A DNA stretch of 53,929 nucleotides from JBCBSS01 sp039819065 (GTDB lineage Bacteria; Bacteroidota; Bacteroidia; Cytophagales; Cyclobacteriaceae). Below the pieces are notes generated by a model. It saw only the letters and a program-made list of their open reading frames with translations. It ran no database searches and was not told where the DNA came from. The position numbers and the translations under genes were made by a program. Location of the stretch: the NCBI GenBank assembly GCA_039819065.1, contig JBCBSS010000035.1:1-53929 (forward strand), written 5' to 3'. Shown here piece after piece: positions 28,585 to 37,751 of this stretch. The stretch's first letter is position 1; every line of letters starts with the position of its first letter.

Positions 28585-29235
28585 CTATCTCCGCTCCGGA
28601 AGTTTTTTTCCCTTGTAAGCACCATGCCTTAGATCATGTAGGAAATTGCTCCACCGGATGGGGTTTAGGAAATTGTTGGCAGGGATTTCACCAGTCAATT
28701 CGTAAATCTTGAAGTTGCGGTATTGGTCGTATAGGTATTTATGCTTTTCATTTTCCTGTCTCACCACTCGCTGAATGTCCTGGCTAGCAATCAATGATCT
28801 TTCTTTCATGCCTTTCTCAGGTTCTATTTCCAGAAAGGCTTCTTTAAAATGCTCATAATCAGGCCATGGGAAAATCATTACTTCCTCTAGCTCCATGGTT
28901 TCGGAGTGCATGAGTTGCAGGATATTGTAATGATCGTCTTCGAGGTGCCTGGGCATAATAAAATAGGCTGTATTATAACCGACGTGACTGAATTCTACCG
29001 TATCTCCACGATGCACCAGAAAAGAAAAATGGCCAGTATGATCACTCACCGTACCAAAGACAGTCCCCTTCAAGTGAATGTTGACGAATGGTACTTCTTC
29101 ATGTTCGTCTGCATCGATTAGTACCCCGGTAATTTTTACGAGTCCACTCTTTTTAGCGGTATCCTGAGCATGAGCATAGTTTACAGTGCTTAACGAAACG
29201 GCCATGACCAGTACGAGATGTATTATCCTTTTCAT
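28585..29235 (-). CDS. CarboxypepD_reg-like domain secreted protein
   Basis: Exported protein of 216 residues. The signal peptide ends AHAQ (about 24). Residues about 30-110 form a CarboxypepD_reg-like beta-sandwich: ITGVLIDADEHEEVPFVNIHLKG, GTVSDHTGHFSF and FSHVGYNTAYF. The C-terminal half is helical and charged and not recognised. In Bacteroidota such proteins often sit in the envelope; its specific role is unknown. It converges with crcB and follows the M42 peptidase gene on the same strand. Confidence 0.8.
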   Translation of the reverse strand: MKRIIHLVLVMAVSLSTVNYAHAQDTAKKSGLVKITGVLIDADEHEEVPFVNIHLKGTVFGTVSDHTGHFSFLVHRGDTVEFSHVGYNTAYFIMPRHLEDDHYNILQLMHSETMELEEVMIFPWPDYEHFKEAFLEIEPEKGMKERSLIASQDIQRVVRQENEKHKYLYDQYRNFKIYELTGEIPANNFLNPIRWSNFLHDLRHGAYKGKKLPERR

Positions 29236-29268
29236 TTTGGCTTGGATTGTTAGTCGATAGTTGTTCTT

Positions 29269-29290
29269 TGGCCTGGTCGAACCCAGGCCA
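29269..29290. other. 8-bp hairpin between M42 peptidase and CarboxypepD_reg gene
   Basis: TGGCCTGG/CCAGGCCA pair perfectly around a TCGAAC loop, a few bases after the M42 stop. There is no T-run on either side, so it could be an mRNA-processing or weak termination structure rather than a classical terminator. Confidence 0.4.
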
Positions 29291-29293
29291 TGG

Positions 29294-30343
29294 TTATTTA
29301 TGGTTCCAGTCGTAACCTTCCAAAGATGACAGACAGGCTTTAAGGAGGTCGATACAATTTTGAATGTCTTCCTTATGTGCCATTTCTATCACCTGATGAA
29401 GGTGTCTGGTAGGAATGGATACCGCCCCTGAAATGGCGCCATTCTTACCCATACGTTGTATACCGGCCGTATCAGTTCCACCGGCAGTCAGTATTTCTGG
29501 TTGCCATTTGATTTTGTTCTCATCAGCCGTTTGCTTCATATAATCGACCATGCGATAGTCGCAAATGGTGGAAGCATCCATGATCTTTATACCCGCTCCT
29601 TCTCCTAGTTTGGTCACCATTTCATGTGGTTGCGCTCCGGGCAAATCAAATGCGATAGTAGTATCTAACCCAAATCCAAAATCGGGGTTCAATTGATGGG
29701 CAGCCACATTGGCTCCTCTAATACCAACTTCTTCCTGCACTGTAAATACACCATAGACATCATAAGGAGTGTCTTTCAGGTTACGCAGTGTTTCTATCAA
29801 AACGAAAACCGAAACCCTATTATCAATTGACTTGCAATTGACACAATCACCCATTTCTATTAACTCCCTTTCCCTTGTGACAGGATTACCGATGCTTACG
29901 TATTTTTCAACCTCTTCTTTCTTCATACCCAGGTCGATGTAGTAATCCTTGGTTTTTGGTAGCTGATTTCTCTCCTCTGGTGTCATCACGTGAATGGGTT
30001 TAGTGCCCATTACGCCGACCAAATCTTTCTTACCGTGTATGATCACTCTTTGGGCAGTCAGCGTTTTAGGGTCGAAACCTCCGAGCGTATGAAACCTTAC
30101 AAAGCCCCTGTCATCAATATGCGTAACGATAAAACCTATTTCGTCCATGTGTGCCGCTACCATGGCTTTTTTATCGCTGGATTTTCCCCGCTTGAGTGCG
30201 AAAACATTACCCATATTATCTACGGTCACTTCATCTACTAATGGCGTGACTTCTTCAAGGACAATATTTCTTATGACACTCTCATATCCAGGAGCTCCGG
30301 GTGCTTCACAAACCTGCTTTAGCAGGGCTACATTTATACTCAT
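29294..30343 (-). CDS. M42 family glutamyl/leucyl-type aminopeptidase
   Basis: Cytosolic di-metal aminopeptidase, usually forming tetrahedral dodecamers that trim peptides. Length 349 residues, normal. Metal and catalytic residues visible: His65 in AAHMDEIGF, Asp174 in KSIDNR, the Glu pair 204/205 in VQEEVGIRG, Asp227 in GLDTT and His316 in PTRHLHQ. It could supply amino acids from peptides imported by the uptake systems of this region, which is inference only. Confidence 0.95.
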   Translation of the reverse strand: MSINVALLKQVCEAPGAPGYESVIRNIVLEEVTPLVDEVTVDNMGNVFALKRGKSSDKKAMVAAHMDEIGFIVTHIDDRGFVRFHTLGGFDPKTLTAQRVIIHGKKDLVGVMGTKPIHVMTPEERNQLPKTKDYYIDLGMKKEEVEKYVSIGNPVTRERELIEMGDCVNCKSIDNRVSVFVLIETLRNLKDTPYDVYGVFTVQEEVGIRGANVAAHQLNPDFGFGLDTTIAFDLPGAQPHEMVTKLGEGAGIKIMDASTICDYRMVDYMKQTADENKIKWQPEILTAGGTDTAGIQRMGKNGAISGAVSIPTRHLHQVIEMAHKEDIQNCIDLLKACLSSLEGYDWNHK

Positions 30344-30441
30344 AGGTTTCTGTTTTTTTGTTAGTTGATATCAACAAATATATAAACTCCCGTACCCAAT
30401 AATGGAAACGATAAGACACTATTCCACACTCACTTTTACGC

Positions 30442-30455
30442 CCCGATATATCGGG
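30442..30455. promoter_or_regulatory. 14-bp palindrome in the M42/cyclase divergent promoter region
   Basis: CCCGATATATCGGG is a perfect palindrome in the 176-bp gap between divergently transcribed genes. Similar CCCGAT-x-ATCGGG palindromes are, from memory, scattered in Cytophagales genomes, so it may be a dispersed repeat rather than an operator. Confidence 0.35.
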
Positions 30456-30495
30456 TTTCAAAAGAATTCCTAAATTAGGGTTGTCTTCGAGGTGA

Positions 30496-30509
30496 TCTCG
30501 TCGACGAGA
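30496..30509. promoter_or_regulatory. 14-bp palindrome just upstream of the cyclase start
   Basis: TCTCGTCGACGAGA, a perfect palindrome, ends 10 bp before the ATG. On the RNA it would form a hairpin close to the start codon and could limit translation; as DNA it could be an operator. Confidence 0.4.
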
Positions 30510-30519
30510 AAACTACTTT

Positions 30520-31584
30520 ATGCAGCCCACCCAACTCCAAAAAGTAAAACGGCGTATCGTCATGCGCTTTATTCTGATCGGAACTAGCTTAGGTGTCATC
30601 TACCCCATCTTTAGCGATGGTTTTGAACACGTAAGGCCGTTCATCAATGGTGCTGTAACAGGTATAATCGGTGCGATATGTATAGCTTACCCAGACTTGT
30701 ATCTTTTTCCCAAGTTTGCCAGGAAGCTTAAGTTGTACCAGTTCATTTTTCTTAAGACGTTCTTCTACTTCCTCATTCTCACGCTTTTGCTTTTTCTGAT
30801 TACCATATCATCAAGGATGATACAGTTCGGGATGTCATTTCAAGAGGTGATCGCCAGTGAAGAATATCAACTATACCTCACGGAGGGAGACTTTCCGTAT
30901 GCATTGTTCTTCATGATTTTCATTTCGTTCGTCTACCACTTTACCTTGAGTATTAATAGAAAATTGGGCAAAGGGGTACTCTACAATATGATTATTGGCA
31001 GATACCGACAACCGAAAGAAGAGGAGCGTATTTTTATGTTCCTGGATCTCAATTCGTCAACATCGATCGCGGAAAAGCTGGATAATTTCACTTATCATAA
31101 CTTACTTTTCGAATTCTATTCTGACATATCCGAAAGCATTTTGGCTACCAAAGGGGATATTTATCAGTATGTTGGTGATGAGGTAGTGGTGAGCTGGAAA
31201 ACGAACAAACTGCACAACTATAAATCTTGTGTAGATACTTACTTTCTGGCCAAAGCTTTTATCCAAAAGCGCCAGGAAAAATACCAGCAGAAGTACGGAT
31301 TGGTACCCGGCTTTAAAGCAGCTTTTCATGCGGGTAGGGTCATACTTGGAGAGATAGGCGTTACCAAAAGTGATATTGTATTCCATGGAGACGTGATGAA
31401 TACCACGGCCAGAATTGAGAAGAAATGCAGTGATTTAGGCAAAGAGGTACTGGTTTCTAAGAACCTTTTGGACAAGGTAAGCCTTCCTGCTACTTACAAA
31501 GTAGAACCAGTCGGGAATATTGCCCTCCGTGGTAAAAGTCAATCATTGCCACTCTATTCTATTGAACCAACCATCTCTTTTTGA
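30520..31584 (+). CDS. Membrane-anchored class III nucleotide cyclase
   Basis: Predicted inner-membrane adenylate/guanylate cyclase of 354 residues. Four hydrophobic helices span about 13-31, 43-62, 74-96 and 125-144, and the cyclase homology domain covers about 168-340. Metal-binding Asp176 (FLDLNSST) and Asp220 (YVGDEVV) and transition-state Asn294 and Arg298 (GDVMNTTAR) are all present, so activity is likely. The usual purine-selecting Lys four residues before the second Asp reads Gln216, while Asp285 is retained, so substrate (ATP or GTP) is uncertain. A hairpin-forming palindrome sits before the start. Confidence 0.9.
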   Translation: MQPTQLQKVKRRIVMRFILIGTSLGVIYPIFSDGFEHVRPFINGAVTGIIGAICIAYPDLYLFPKFARKLKLYQFIFLKTFFYFLILTLLLFLITISSRMIQFGMSFQEVIASEEYQLYLTEGDFPYALFFMIFISFVYHFTLSINRKLGKGVLYNMIIGRYRQPKEEERIFMFLDLNSSTSIAEKLDNFTYHNLLFEFYSDISESILATKGDIYQYVGDEVVVSWKTNKLHNYKSCVDTYFLAKAFIQKRQEKYQQKYGLVPGFKAAFHAGRVILGEIGVTKSDIVFHGDVMNTTARIEKKCSDLGKEVLVSKNLLDKVSLPATYKVEPVGNIALRGKSQSLPLYSIEPTISF

Positions 31585-31586
31585 TC

Positions 31587-32528
31587 TTAGAACCTAACTA
31601 CATGCACCTTCATGCCATTGTGCTTGAATACTTTCCCATCATGCTTAAGTCGTTTTTCAAGTTTCTTCTCTTCGGCAAGAAAGTCATTGAGATATTTATT
31701 CACTAGTGGAAAGGTGATCACGATCTTGCCACCACTTGTAATGGCATCAGTCACATAGGCATGAAGTAGTTTCTCATAAGATTTCTCAAAGAGTTGATGA
31801 TTAGCGAATATATCACAACCAATTACCCTATCTCCTGTGACCGCTACAATACCTACTACCTGCTCGTTTTCGCTCCATGCACCTTGGAAAACATCAAAAT
31901 ACTCATCCATTTCAGCTTGAAACTGTGAGGCTTCGGCTAAGCCAGAATAGGCTTTAGTGGAAGATTTTGAGAGGCTATTGGCCATAACCTGATCGACTTC
32001 TTCCCACACACGCGATTGGTTTTCTTCGATCAAGGCTGCCTTCAGCACTTTTTTGCAAGAGGCATAAAAAGGCTCATGGAAGAAGTCACTCCGATTTTCT
32101 TTCGCATTCCAACGCCCTTGTTCTACACAATAGGTAGGCACTTCTACTTCCTGCTCCGGCCAAACCAGTATGTCTTTTGCTATGAGTCTGTCGTTGTTTC
32201 CTCCTTTTATGACTTCGCCAGCCATGACAAACACAGTATCCTGTCCTGAGTTTTTGATATGCACCTTCGATATTTTTCCCGTCTCGATCACCTTCAAATC
32301 ACCGGCGTCTATGGCTTCATCCAGGCTACTATACTCTCCTAAATTAGCGTGCTGCTTCAAAAAAACATCACTCGCTATGATCGGATAAATCCTTAAATGA
32401 CCATAAGTGTATTTATCCTCTGCCTCCATCTGACTTGACTTCGGGATGGTCAGGTGCTTATTGTTGTATTGGGCTTTAGCCTTACAAACAAAAACTAACA
32501 ACAAACTAGATAGTAGTACTTTTTTCAT
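31587..32528 (-). CDS. ARPP-1-like (DUF6569) secreted protein
   Basis: Exported protein of 313 residues from the ATG at 32528 (TTG at 32534 rejected because the ATG gives the MKK signal peptide ending AKAQ). It matches the ARPP-1/DUF6569 pattern as I remember it: LRIYPIIAS, YSSLDEAIDAG, VHIKNSGQDTVFVMAGEVIKGG, NDRLIAKDILVWPEQEVEVPTYCVEQGRW. The biochemical role of this family is not established. It converges with the cyclase gene (stops 2 bp apart). Confidence 0.78.
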   Translation of the reverse strand: MKKVLLSSLLLVFVCKAKAQYNNKHLTIPKSSQMEAEDKYTYGHLRIYPIIASDVFLKQHANLGEYSSLDEAIDAGDLKVIETGKISKVHIKNSGQDTVFVMAGEVIKGGNNDRLIAKDILVWPEQEVEVPTYCVEQGRWNAKENRSDFFHEPFYASCKKVLKAALIEENQSRVWEEVDQVMANSLSKSSTKAYSGLAEASQFQAEMDEYFDVFQGAWSENEQVVGIVAVTGDRVIGCDIFANHQLFEKSYEKLLHAYVTDAITSGGKIVITFPLVNKYLNDFLAEEKKLEKRLKHDGKVFKHNGMKVHVVRF

Positions 32529-32686
32529 GATCAATAGGTGAACGAATTAAGTTACGGAATAATCAAAACTTCTGAAACAGATTAATTGACATGGTTATTA
32601 TATCGAATTATACACGCTTCAATTGACCTCGAATTATTCAGATTATTTTATTGCTCATTTAAGCTGGTTCATGCATTTTTACCTCC

Positions 32687-33280
32687 ATGACCGATACCAA
32701 CTCCTTTCAAGAAAAAGAATATTATGATCAGCGATTTGAAAACATATCACTCCAAGGCTCGGCGCTAAGGGATATCGTTTTCGAAGAGTGCGTGTTCTCT
32801 AATTGTGATTTCAAGGATAGTGATCTGGCCAGAACGCGTTTCGCTAATTGTGAATTCACAGATTGCGACTTAAGCAATATCGCTGTCTTTGAGAGTAAAT
32901 TCCAGGAATGCGAATTCAAGGGCACCAAGTTAATCGGTGTTGACTTTACCAAGAGCAGTCAAATGCTTTTGAGCTTTAATTGCTACAACTGCAAAATCCA
33001 TTACTGCAACCTGTCAGGGCTATCACTGAAGAAAACCCGATTCACCGGCTGTGAGGTACAATACTCTGACTTTTATGAAAGTGATTTGAATAGTGCCGAT
33101 TTCAGCAATGCTGATCTGCAAGACTCCGTTTTTGAAAACTGTGACCTGAGAAGTACTGATTTTCGTGGTGCTACCAATTACTCTTTCGACCCATGGAAAA
33201 ATCGGTTAGAGAAAGCCCAGTTTTCTATCCCTGAGGTATTGGGTTTCCTGAAACCACTAAAGATCAAAATAGAGCATTAG
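32687..33280 (+). CDS. Pentapeptide-repeat protein (Qnr/McbG-like)
   Basis: A right-handed quadrilateral beta-helix of about 197 residues. Repeats of the A(D/N)LXX type run from about 17 to 165, for example FEECVFSNCDFKDSDLA, FANCEFTDCDLSN and SADFSNADLQDSVFENCDLRSTDF. The C-terminal SFDPWKNRLEKAQFS and IPEVLGFLKPLKI match the cap of Qnr/McbG-type proteins, which mimic DNA and protect gyrase. Whether this one does so cannot be told. It stands alone. Confidence 0.88.
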   Translation: MTDTNSFQEKEYYDQRFENISLQGSALRDIVFEECVFSNCDFKDSDLARTRFANCEFTDCDLSNIAVFESKFQECEFKGTKLIGVDFTKSSQMLLSFNCYNCKIHYCNLSGLSLKKTRFTGCEVQYSDFYESDLNSADFSNADLQDSVFENCDLRSTDFRGATNYSFDPWKNRLEKAQFSIPEVLGFLKPLKIKIEH

Positions 33281-33500
33281 GGCTTATTCAATAAAATAGG
33301 TCCGCGAATTACTTGACTTATACCGCAATGACATGCTGTAGTTAAGGTTCTGCTTAAACAACATAAAGAGCAAGGCAAACACCATCACTAAATAGCACTG
33401 CAGTCATTCAGAACTGTCCCCCGCTGTCAGGGTTGGGGGTGGACAAGCTACAAATCTTGAGACTACCTGAATTCGTTCCTTTGTCACAAACTAGGGAATG

Positions 33501-33624
33501 ACGGTACCAGTCTTCCTAAAATAGATTAGTAACATAGAACACCATATCAATTCTGGGTATATGATCAATTGATGTAAAAGCACGAAAGTAACTTTCGCGC
33601 TAGGCAAACGGCACCAGTCTTCCT
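33501..33624. repeat. 17-bp direct repeats bracketing the first 80-bp unit
   Basis: ACGGTACCAGTCTTCCT (33501-33517) and ACGGCACCAGTCTTCCT (33608-33624) differ at one base and flank the first 80-bp unit on both sides, like an enlarged target duplication. Confidence 0.6.
33526..33605. repeat. 80-bp direct repeat, copy 1
   Basis: It matches copy 2 at 78 of 80 bases. Internal features: the palindrome ATCAATTGAT, a partial inverted repeat CATATCAATT...AATTGATG, and a perfect hairpin CGAAAGT-A-ACTTTCG. No coding frame. Confidence 0.85.
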
Positions 33625-33793
33625 GAGACTTATATTTTAGTTTCAAATACACAAAATTGGATGACATTGGCTGAAATCGTTTGGCAGTTCTGTTGCTCTG
33701 GAGAGTTTCCCACTAATGTTAGGGGGAATACAAGGGGGTAAGAATAGCAAAGGTTTTCAGCGTATTATAAAAACACGTCATAAGCAAAGGAAC

Positions 33794-33873
33794 TTAGTAA
33801 CATCGAACACCATATCAATTCTGGGTATATGATCAATTGATGTAAAAGCACAAAAGTAACTTTCGCGCTAGGC
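33794..33873. repeat. 80-bp direct repeat, copy 2
   Basis: Second copy, 268 bp downstream of the first. Two substitutions: one near the left end and one that weakens the CGAAAGT hairpin (CG to CA). It ends just before the cystathionine beta-synthase terminator. Confidence 0.85.
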
Positions 33874-33881
33874 GAGGTAAT

Positions 33882-33910
33882 AAAAAAGGCCTACGCTTTG
33901 GTAGACCTCT
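33882..33910 (-). terminator. Terminator of the cystathionine beta-synthase-like gene
   Basis: On the minus-strand RNA, GGTCTAC/GTAGGCC (7 bp with one U-G pair) encloses a short loop and is followed by a six-U run. It lies about 25 bp after the stop at 33935. Confidence 0.85.
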
Positions 33911-33934
33911 TTATCCATAAATCTTATACAATGA

Positions 33935-35305
33935 CTATCTGGTCATTGCTCGGAGCAAGTCGTGCTGGGTAATGATATGCACATTTTGGCTTTCATCGCG
34001 CACTAATACGGCCTTATTCTCTCTATTGAGCATGGACGAAATAACGTCCAAAGTCTCGTTAATAGCTACAAACGGGATTGAGTGATCCATCACATCTTCA
34101 ACTGACTTTTCTTTGATCTCTGGCATCTCGATCAATCTCTCCAACAGCTTGGCAGTAGAAATGCTCCCCACAAAGTGTCCATTATCTGTTACGGGTATTT
34201 GATCTATACCTTCTGTGTTGAACATCCTGATGGCATCACCTACCAGGATATCCTTAGCAATGGTGCAAAGTTTGTCTTCACCATTCTTATCGGCGATCAC
34301 ATCTTTGGCGGTGGCGAATTCCCTCTCTTCAACGAAACCGTGGTCTTTCATCCAGTTGTCGTTGTATATTTTCGCTAAATATCTTGTACCATGATCAGGT
34401 AGAATGATCACCATGGTATCATCGTCAGTCATATTTTCTCTGGCAAACTCCAAAGCGCCGTGAACAGCCGAACCGCAAGACCAACCCACAAATAGACCTT
34501 CTTCTCTGGCCAGTCTCCTGGTCATGATAGCTGCGTCCTTATCCGTGACCTTCACAAAGTGATCTATGAGGCTGAAATCCACATTCTTAGGTAGAATGTC
34601 CTCTCCGATTCCCTCAGTGAGGTAAGGATAAATCTCGTTTTCATCAAATACGCCTGTTTCCTTATATTTTTTGAATACAGAACCGTAGCTATCGATACCG
34701 ACACTCACTACATCAGGGTTCTGCTCTTTCAGGTATTTAGTCGTTCCACACATTGACCCACCAGTACCGACACCGGCAGCGTAGTATTTAATCTTGCCTT
34801 CTGTTTGATCCCAAATCTCCGGGCCAGTAGTTTCATAGTGTGCCGCAGCATTGGAGATATTGTCATACTGATTAGGGTAGAATGAATTGGGCGTTTCTTC
34901 GTTGAGTTTTTTCGCCACGGAATAGTATGACTTAGGGTCATCTGGTGCCACATTGGTAGGACAAACGATCACTTCAGCGCCCACAGCCCTTAAGATATCT
35001 ATCTTCTCTTGAGACTGCTTATCAGCCAACGTAAAAATACACTTGTACCCTTTGGCAATGGCGACCAGCGCAAGTCCCATCCCTGTATTACCGGAAGTAC
35101 CTTCTATTATCGTTCCTCCGGGCTTTAGAATACCCTCCTTTTCAGCATCTTCTATCATTTTCAAGGCCATTCTATCCTTCATAGAATTACCTGGGTTGAA
35201 ATATTCTACCTTAACCAATATGGTTCCCTTAATCCCCTTGTTAACACTGTTGAGCTTAACCAATGGTGTATTACCAATGGTTTCGATGATGGAATTGTAA
35301 TACAT
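33935..35305 (-). CDS. Cystathionine beta-synthase-like PLP enzyme with CBS domain pair
   Basis: PLP-dependent beta-replacement enzyme of transsulfuration or cysteine synthesis, cytosolic. Length 456 residues. The catalytic core (about 1-320) shows TPLVKLN, PLP Lys43 in GNSMKDRM, the substrate loop GTSGNTGMGLAL, the PLP phosphate loop GVGTGGSMCGT and GWSCGSAV. Two CBS motifs fill about 335-456 (IDQIPVTDNGHFVGSISTAKLL and AVLVRDES...ITQHDLL). The CBS pair and the Bacteroidota context favour cystathionine beta-synthase over cysteine synthase, but the sequence alone does not settle it. Confidence 0.92.
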   Translation of the reverse strand: MYYNSIIETIGNTPLVKLNSVNKGIKGTILVKVEYFNPGNSMKDRMALKMIEDAEKEGILKPGGTIIEGTSGNTGMGLALVAIAKGYKCIFTLADKQSQEKIDILRAVGAEVIVCPTNVAPDDPKSYYSVAKKLNEETPNSFYPNQYDNISNAAAHYETTGPEIWDQTEGKIKYYAAGVGTGGSMCGTTKYLKEQNPDVVSVGIDSYGSVFKKYKETGVFDENEIYPYLTEGIGEDILPKNVDFSLIDHFVKVTDKDAAIMTRRLAREEGLFVGWSCGSAVHGALEFARENMTDDDTMVIILPDHGTRYLAKIYNDNWMKDHGFVEEREFATAKDVIADKNGEDKLCTIAKDILVGDAIRMFNTEGIDQIPVTDNGHFVGSISTAKLLERLIEMPEIKEKSVEDVMDHSIPFVAINETLDVISSMLNRENKAVLVRDESQNVHIITQHDLLRAMTR

Positions 35306-35473
35306 GGATGAAAAATTTGTTCGTTTGTAAAATTATGAAGATCACCAACCAATTAAAAGGTAGCATTCCATGAAAGCTCTGATATTTAACACATTATTCA
35401 TATTGGTAATTGATAGTACTTTGGCAGTAGAATATTTATATTGATTTTTGGTAAGTAAGTCGCGATTCATGAA

Positions 35474-36814
35474 ATGAAGCATATTTACATCAGCATATCG
35501 TTTGTAGTGCTATTCTCAATAAGCCTGGGCAGCTGGGCCCAGGAATCGCAAAGGATCAGTTCAGTGCTGGTCAATGCTGAAACCAATGAACCTGTGGCTT
35601 TCGCCACGGTGGGCATACCTCGACTGGGTGTGGGCGTCAGTTCTAACGAGCAAGGGTACTTCTCATTACCCATTGCCCGGTTCAATCCCGAGGACATTTT
35701 TACCGTAACTCATATTGGATACCAACCCTATAGTACACAACTATCCGAGCTAATAAAAAATGTACCTGATACAATACGGCTTCAGCCAGAAGCGACCACA
35801 TTGACCGAAATAGTAATCAAGGATAAGAAAGAATCAGTGGAGGACTTGGTCAGGCGGGCGGCTAAAAACTTCAGCAAGCACTTAGGCACCAAACCTTATC
35901 TGCTCTTTTCATACTATAAAGAGTTAGTCCGTAGTAATGGTGAATATACCGGATATACCGACGCCTATGGCATTATGCATATTGGTGGTTATAAGCGTTC
36001 TAACTACGAAGGTAAGAAACGCATTTTAACTTACGATCTGGCACAATGGAAGAACATTAGACGCAGCGAATATCGTCTATCGGATGATTGTGATACGTCA
36101 GCTAATCGTAAACTTTCCATTTACAAATTACTGAAAGCGAAAAGCGAAGCGATCTACAATGGCCCATTCGATCCCAGTAGAATGAAAAATCTGCGTTATG
36201 AGATTGATAGTTTGACCAACTATCAGGGAGACCAGGTCTACATTATTAGCTATGAACCTAAAGAAGGGTCGACTGAAACGATTTCCGGCAAGTTGTTACT
36301 TAAAGCCGATGATTTCGCCTTGCTCAAGTTAGAGCTCAATAACCTTGACGGAAAAGAGATCAATGATCCTAAATGCGGAGAAAGTACAGGCAGCTATAGT
36401 TTCAGTATGGGATTTTCCTACTTCAACGACCAATACTATCTAAACCACGCCGGTCTAGTCAATCAATACACTTCAAATTCCGGGGCTATTGAAGAGCAGG
36501 TTGAGCTGTACGGCAAAGAGTTTCGGGAAATGAAGACTCAAAGGTTGAATTATGACCAGCGCAACATTCTATTTCAGGAAATGAACAATCCGCTTGTCAC
36601 CTATCAGGAGGAGCTATGGAATAGTAACATCCTTGGGCAAGAAGCTTTTGGGAGTGATCTGGAAAACGCGTTTGGTGGTAGCGAAGAATTCAAAGGCCAA
36701 TTCGAATTCAACAACGGAAGGCGATTAATCCCTCTACCGGAAGGCTATTCAGACTATTCTCAGATTTACAAAGACAAGGACGTTTACCGGCTTTTTTTAG
36801 GCGGGATAGAATGA
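35474..36814 (+). CDS. Secreted CarboxypepD_reg-like domain protein, function unknown
   Basis: Exported protein of 446 residues. Signal peptide ending SWAQ (about 23). Residues about 28-110 are a CarboxypepD_reg-like domain (SSVLVNAETNEPVAFATVGI, SSNEQGYFSLPI, VTHIGYQPYS), followed by TEIVIKDKKE and a large beta-rich region (about 130-400) of the kind found in Bacteroidota 'carboxypeptidase-like' envelope proteins, with YIISYEPKEGS and SYSFSMGFSYFNDQYYL. No TonB plug or barrel is present. The job is unknown; the C-terminus ends without a T9SS signal. Confidence 0.82.
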   Translation: MKHIYISISFVVLFSISLGSWAQESQRISSVLVNAETNEPVAFATVGIPRLGVGVSSNEQGYFSLPIARFNPEDIFTVTHIGYQPYSTQLSELIKNVPDTIRLQPEATTLTEIVIKDKKESVEDLVRRAAKNFSKHLGTKPYLLFSYYKELVRSNGEYTGYTDAYGIMHIGGYKRSNYEGKKRILTYDLAQWKNIRRSEYRLSDDCDTSANRKLSIYKLLKAKSEAIYNGPFDPSRMKNLRYEIDSLTNYQGDQVYIISYEPKEGSTETISGKLLLKADDFALLKLELNNLDGKEINDPKCGESTGSYSFSMGFSYFNDQYYLNHAGLVNQYTSNSGAIEEQVELYGKEFREMKTQRLNYDQRNILFQEMNNPLVTYQEELWNSNILGQEAFGSDLENAFGGSEEFKGQFEFNNGRRLIPLPEGYSDYSQIYKDKDVYRLFLGGIE

Positions 36815-36815
36815 T

Positions 36816-37751
36816 TTACGCTTCCGCTTCCTTTTTACCTGCCAACAGATAAAGAACTGCCATTCTAACCGCGACACCGTTTTCCACCTGATCTAAAATG
36901 ATAGAATGGTCTGAGTCAGCTACATCACTACTTAGCTCTACCCCTCTGTTGATAGGCCCGGGATGCATGATGGTAATCTCTCTATCCAGCCCGCCGAGCA
37001 GTCTTTTATTGATACCGTAATAAAGTGAATACTCTCGCAATGATGGGAAGTACTTGATGCGCTGGCGCTCAAGCTGTATCCTCAACACATTGGCTATATC
37101 ACACCACTGTAGTGCTTTCTTGACATCCAATTCTACTTTTACACCAATATCCCTGATGTATTTAGGCAGTAGTGTATTGGGGCCGCAGACCATCACCTCA
37201 GCTCCTAGTTTTTGCAAAGCGAAGATATTGGAAAGGGCCACTCTCGAGTGCATGATATCCCCGATGATCACCACTTTCTTTCCTTCCAGTGAGCCGTGCT
37301 TCTCCCGAATGGAAAAAGTATCCAAAAGTGCCTGGGTAGGATGCTCATGCGTACCATCACCAGCGTTAATAATATTGGCATCGATGTGCTTGGCAAGGAA
37401 GTGTGGTGCCCCGGGGCTAGAATGACGCATGACGATCATGTCCACCTTCATGGCCAAGATGTTGTTAACCGTATCCAATAAAGTCTCTCCTTTCTTGACC
37501 GAGCTACTTGACGAAGAGAAGTTAACGGTGTCAGCCGACAATCTTTTCTCTGCCAATTCGAAGGAAATTCGAGTCCGCGTTGAGTTCTCAAAAAAGATAT
37601 TGGCAATGGTTATATCTCTTAGTGAAGGGACCTTTTTAATCGGTCGGTTAATGACTTCTTTAAAGCTGTCAGCCGTTTCGAAAATAAGCTCCAGATCTTC
37701 CCTGGAAAGAGACTTTATCCCCAACAAGTGTTTGGTACTGAGTGCTGACAT
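36816..37751 (-). CDS. pyrB: Aspartate carbamoyltransferase, catalytic chain
   Basis: Second step of pyrimidine synthesis: carbamoyl phosphate plus aspartate to carbamoyl-aspartate. Length 311 residues. The carbamoyl-phosphate loop STRTR is at 57-61 (FFENSTRTRISFE), with HPTQALLDTF for aspartate binding and GPINRGVE near the C-terminus. Its start overlaps the pyrR stop by one base (TAATG), so the two are translationally coupled. No pyrI regulatory chain is adjacent. Confidence 0.98.
   Translation of the reverse strand: MSALSTKHLLGIKSLSREDLELIFETADSFKEVINRPIKKVPSLRDITIANIFFENSTRTRISFELAEKRLSADTVNFSSSSSSVKKGETLLDTVNNILAMKVDMIVMRHSSPGAPHFLAKHIDANIINAGDGTHEHPTQALLDTFSIREKHGSLEGKKVVIIGDIMHSRVALSNIFALQKLGAEVMVCGPNTLLPKYIRDIGVKVELDVKKALQWCDIANVLRIQLERQRIKYFPSLREYSLYYGINKRLLGGLDREITIMHPGPINRGVELSSDVADSDHSIILDQVENGVAVRMAVLYLLAGKKEAEA

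Larger units (their letters stand above)
33281..33934. other. 654-bp non-coding block rich in repeats
   Basis: No open frame with coding character is seen on either strand. The block contains two near-identical 80-bp units, a pair of 17-bp direct repeats, scattered G-runs (GTTGGGGGTGG near 33435, AGGGGGAATACAAGGGGG near 33722) and a terminator. It looks like a landing zone for small dispersed repeats. Confidence 0.6.

Noticed and set aside
33400..33450. G/C-rich stretch resembling a degraded coding or transposon remnant
   Set aside because: No frame longer than a few dozen codons and no match to a known transposase motif.
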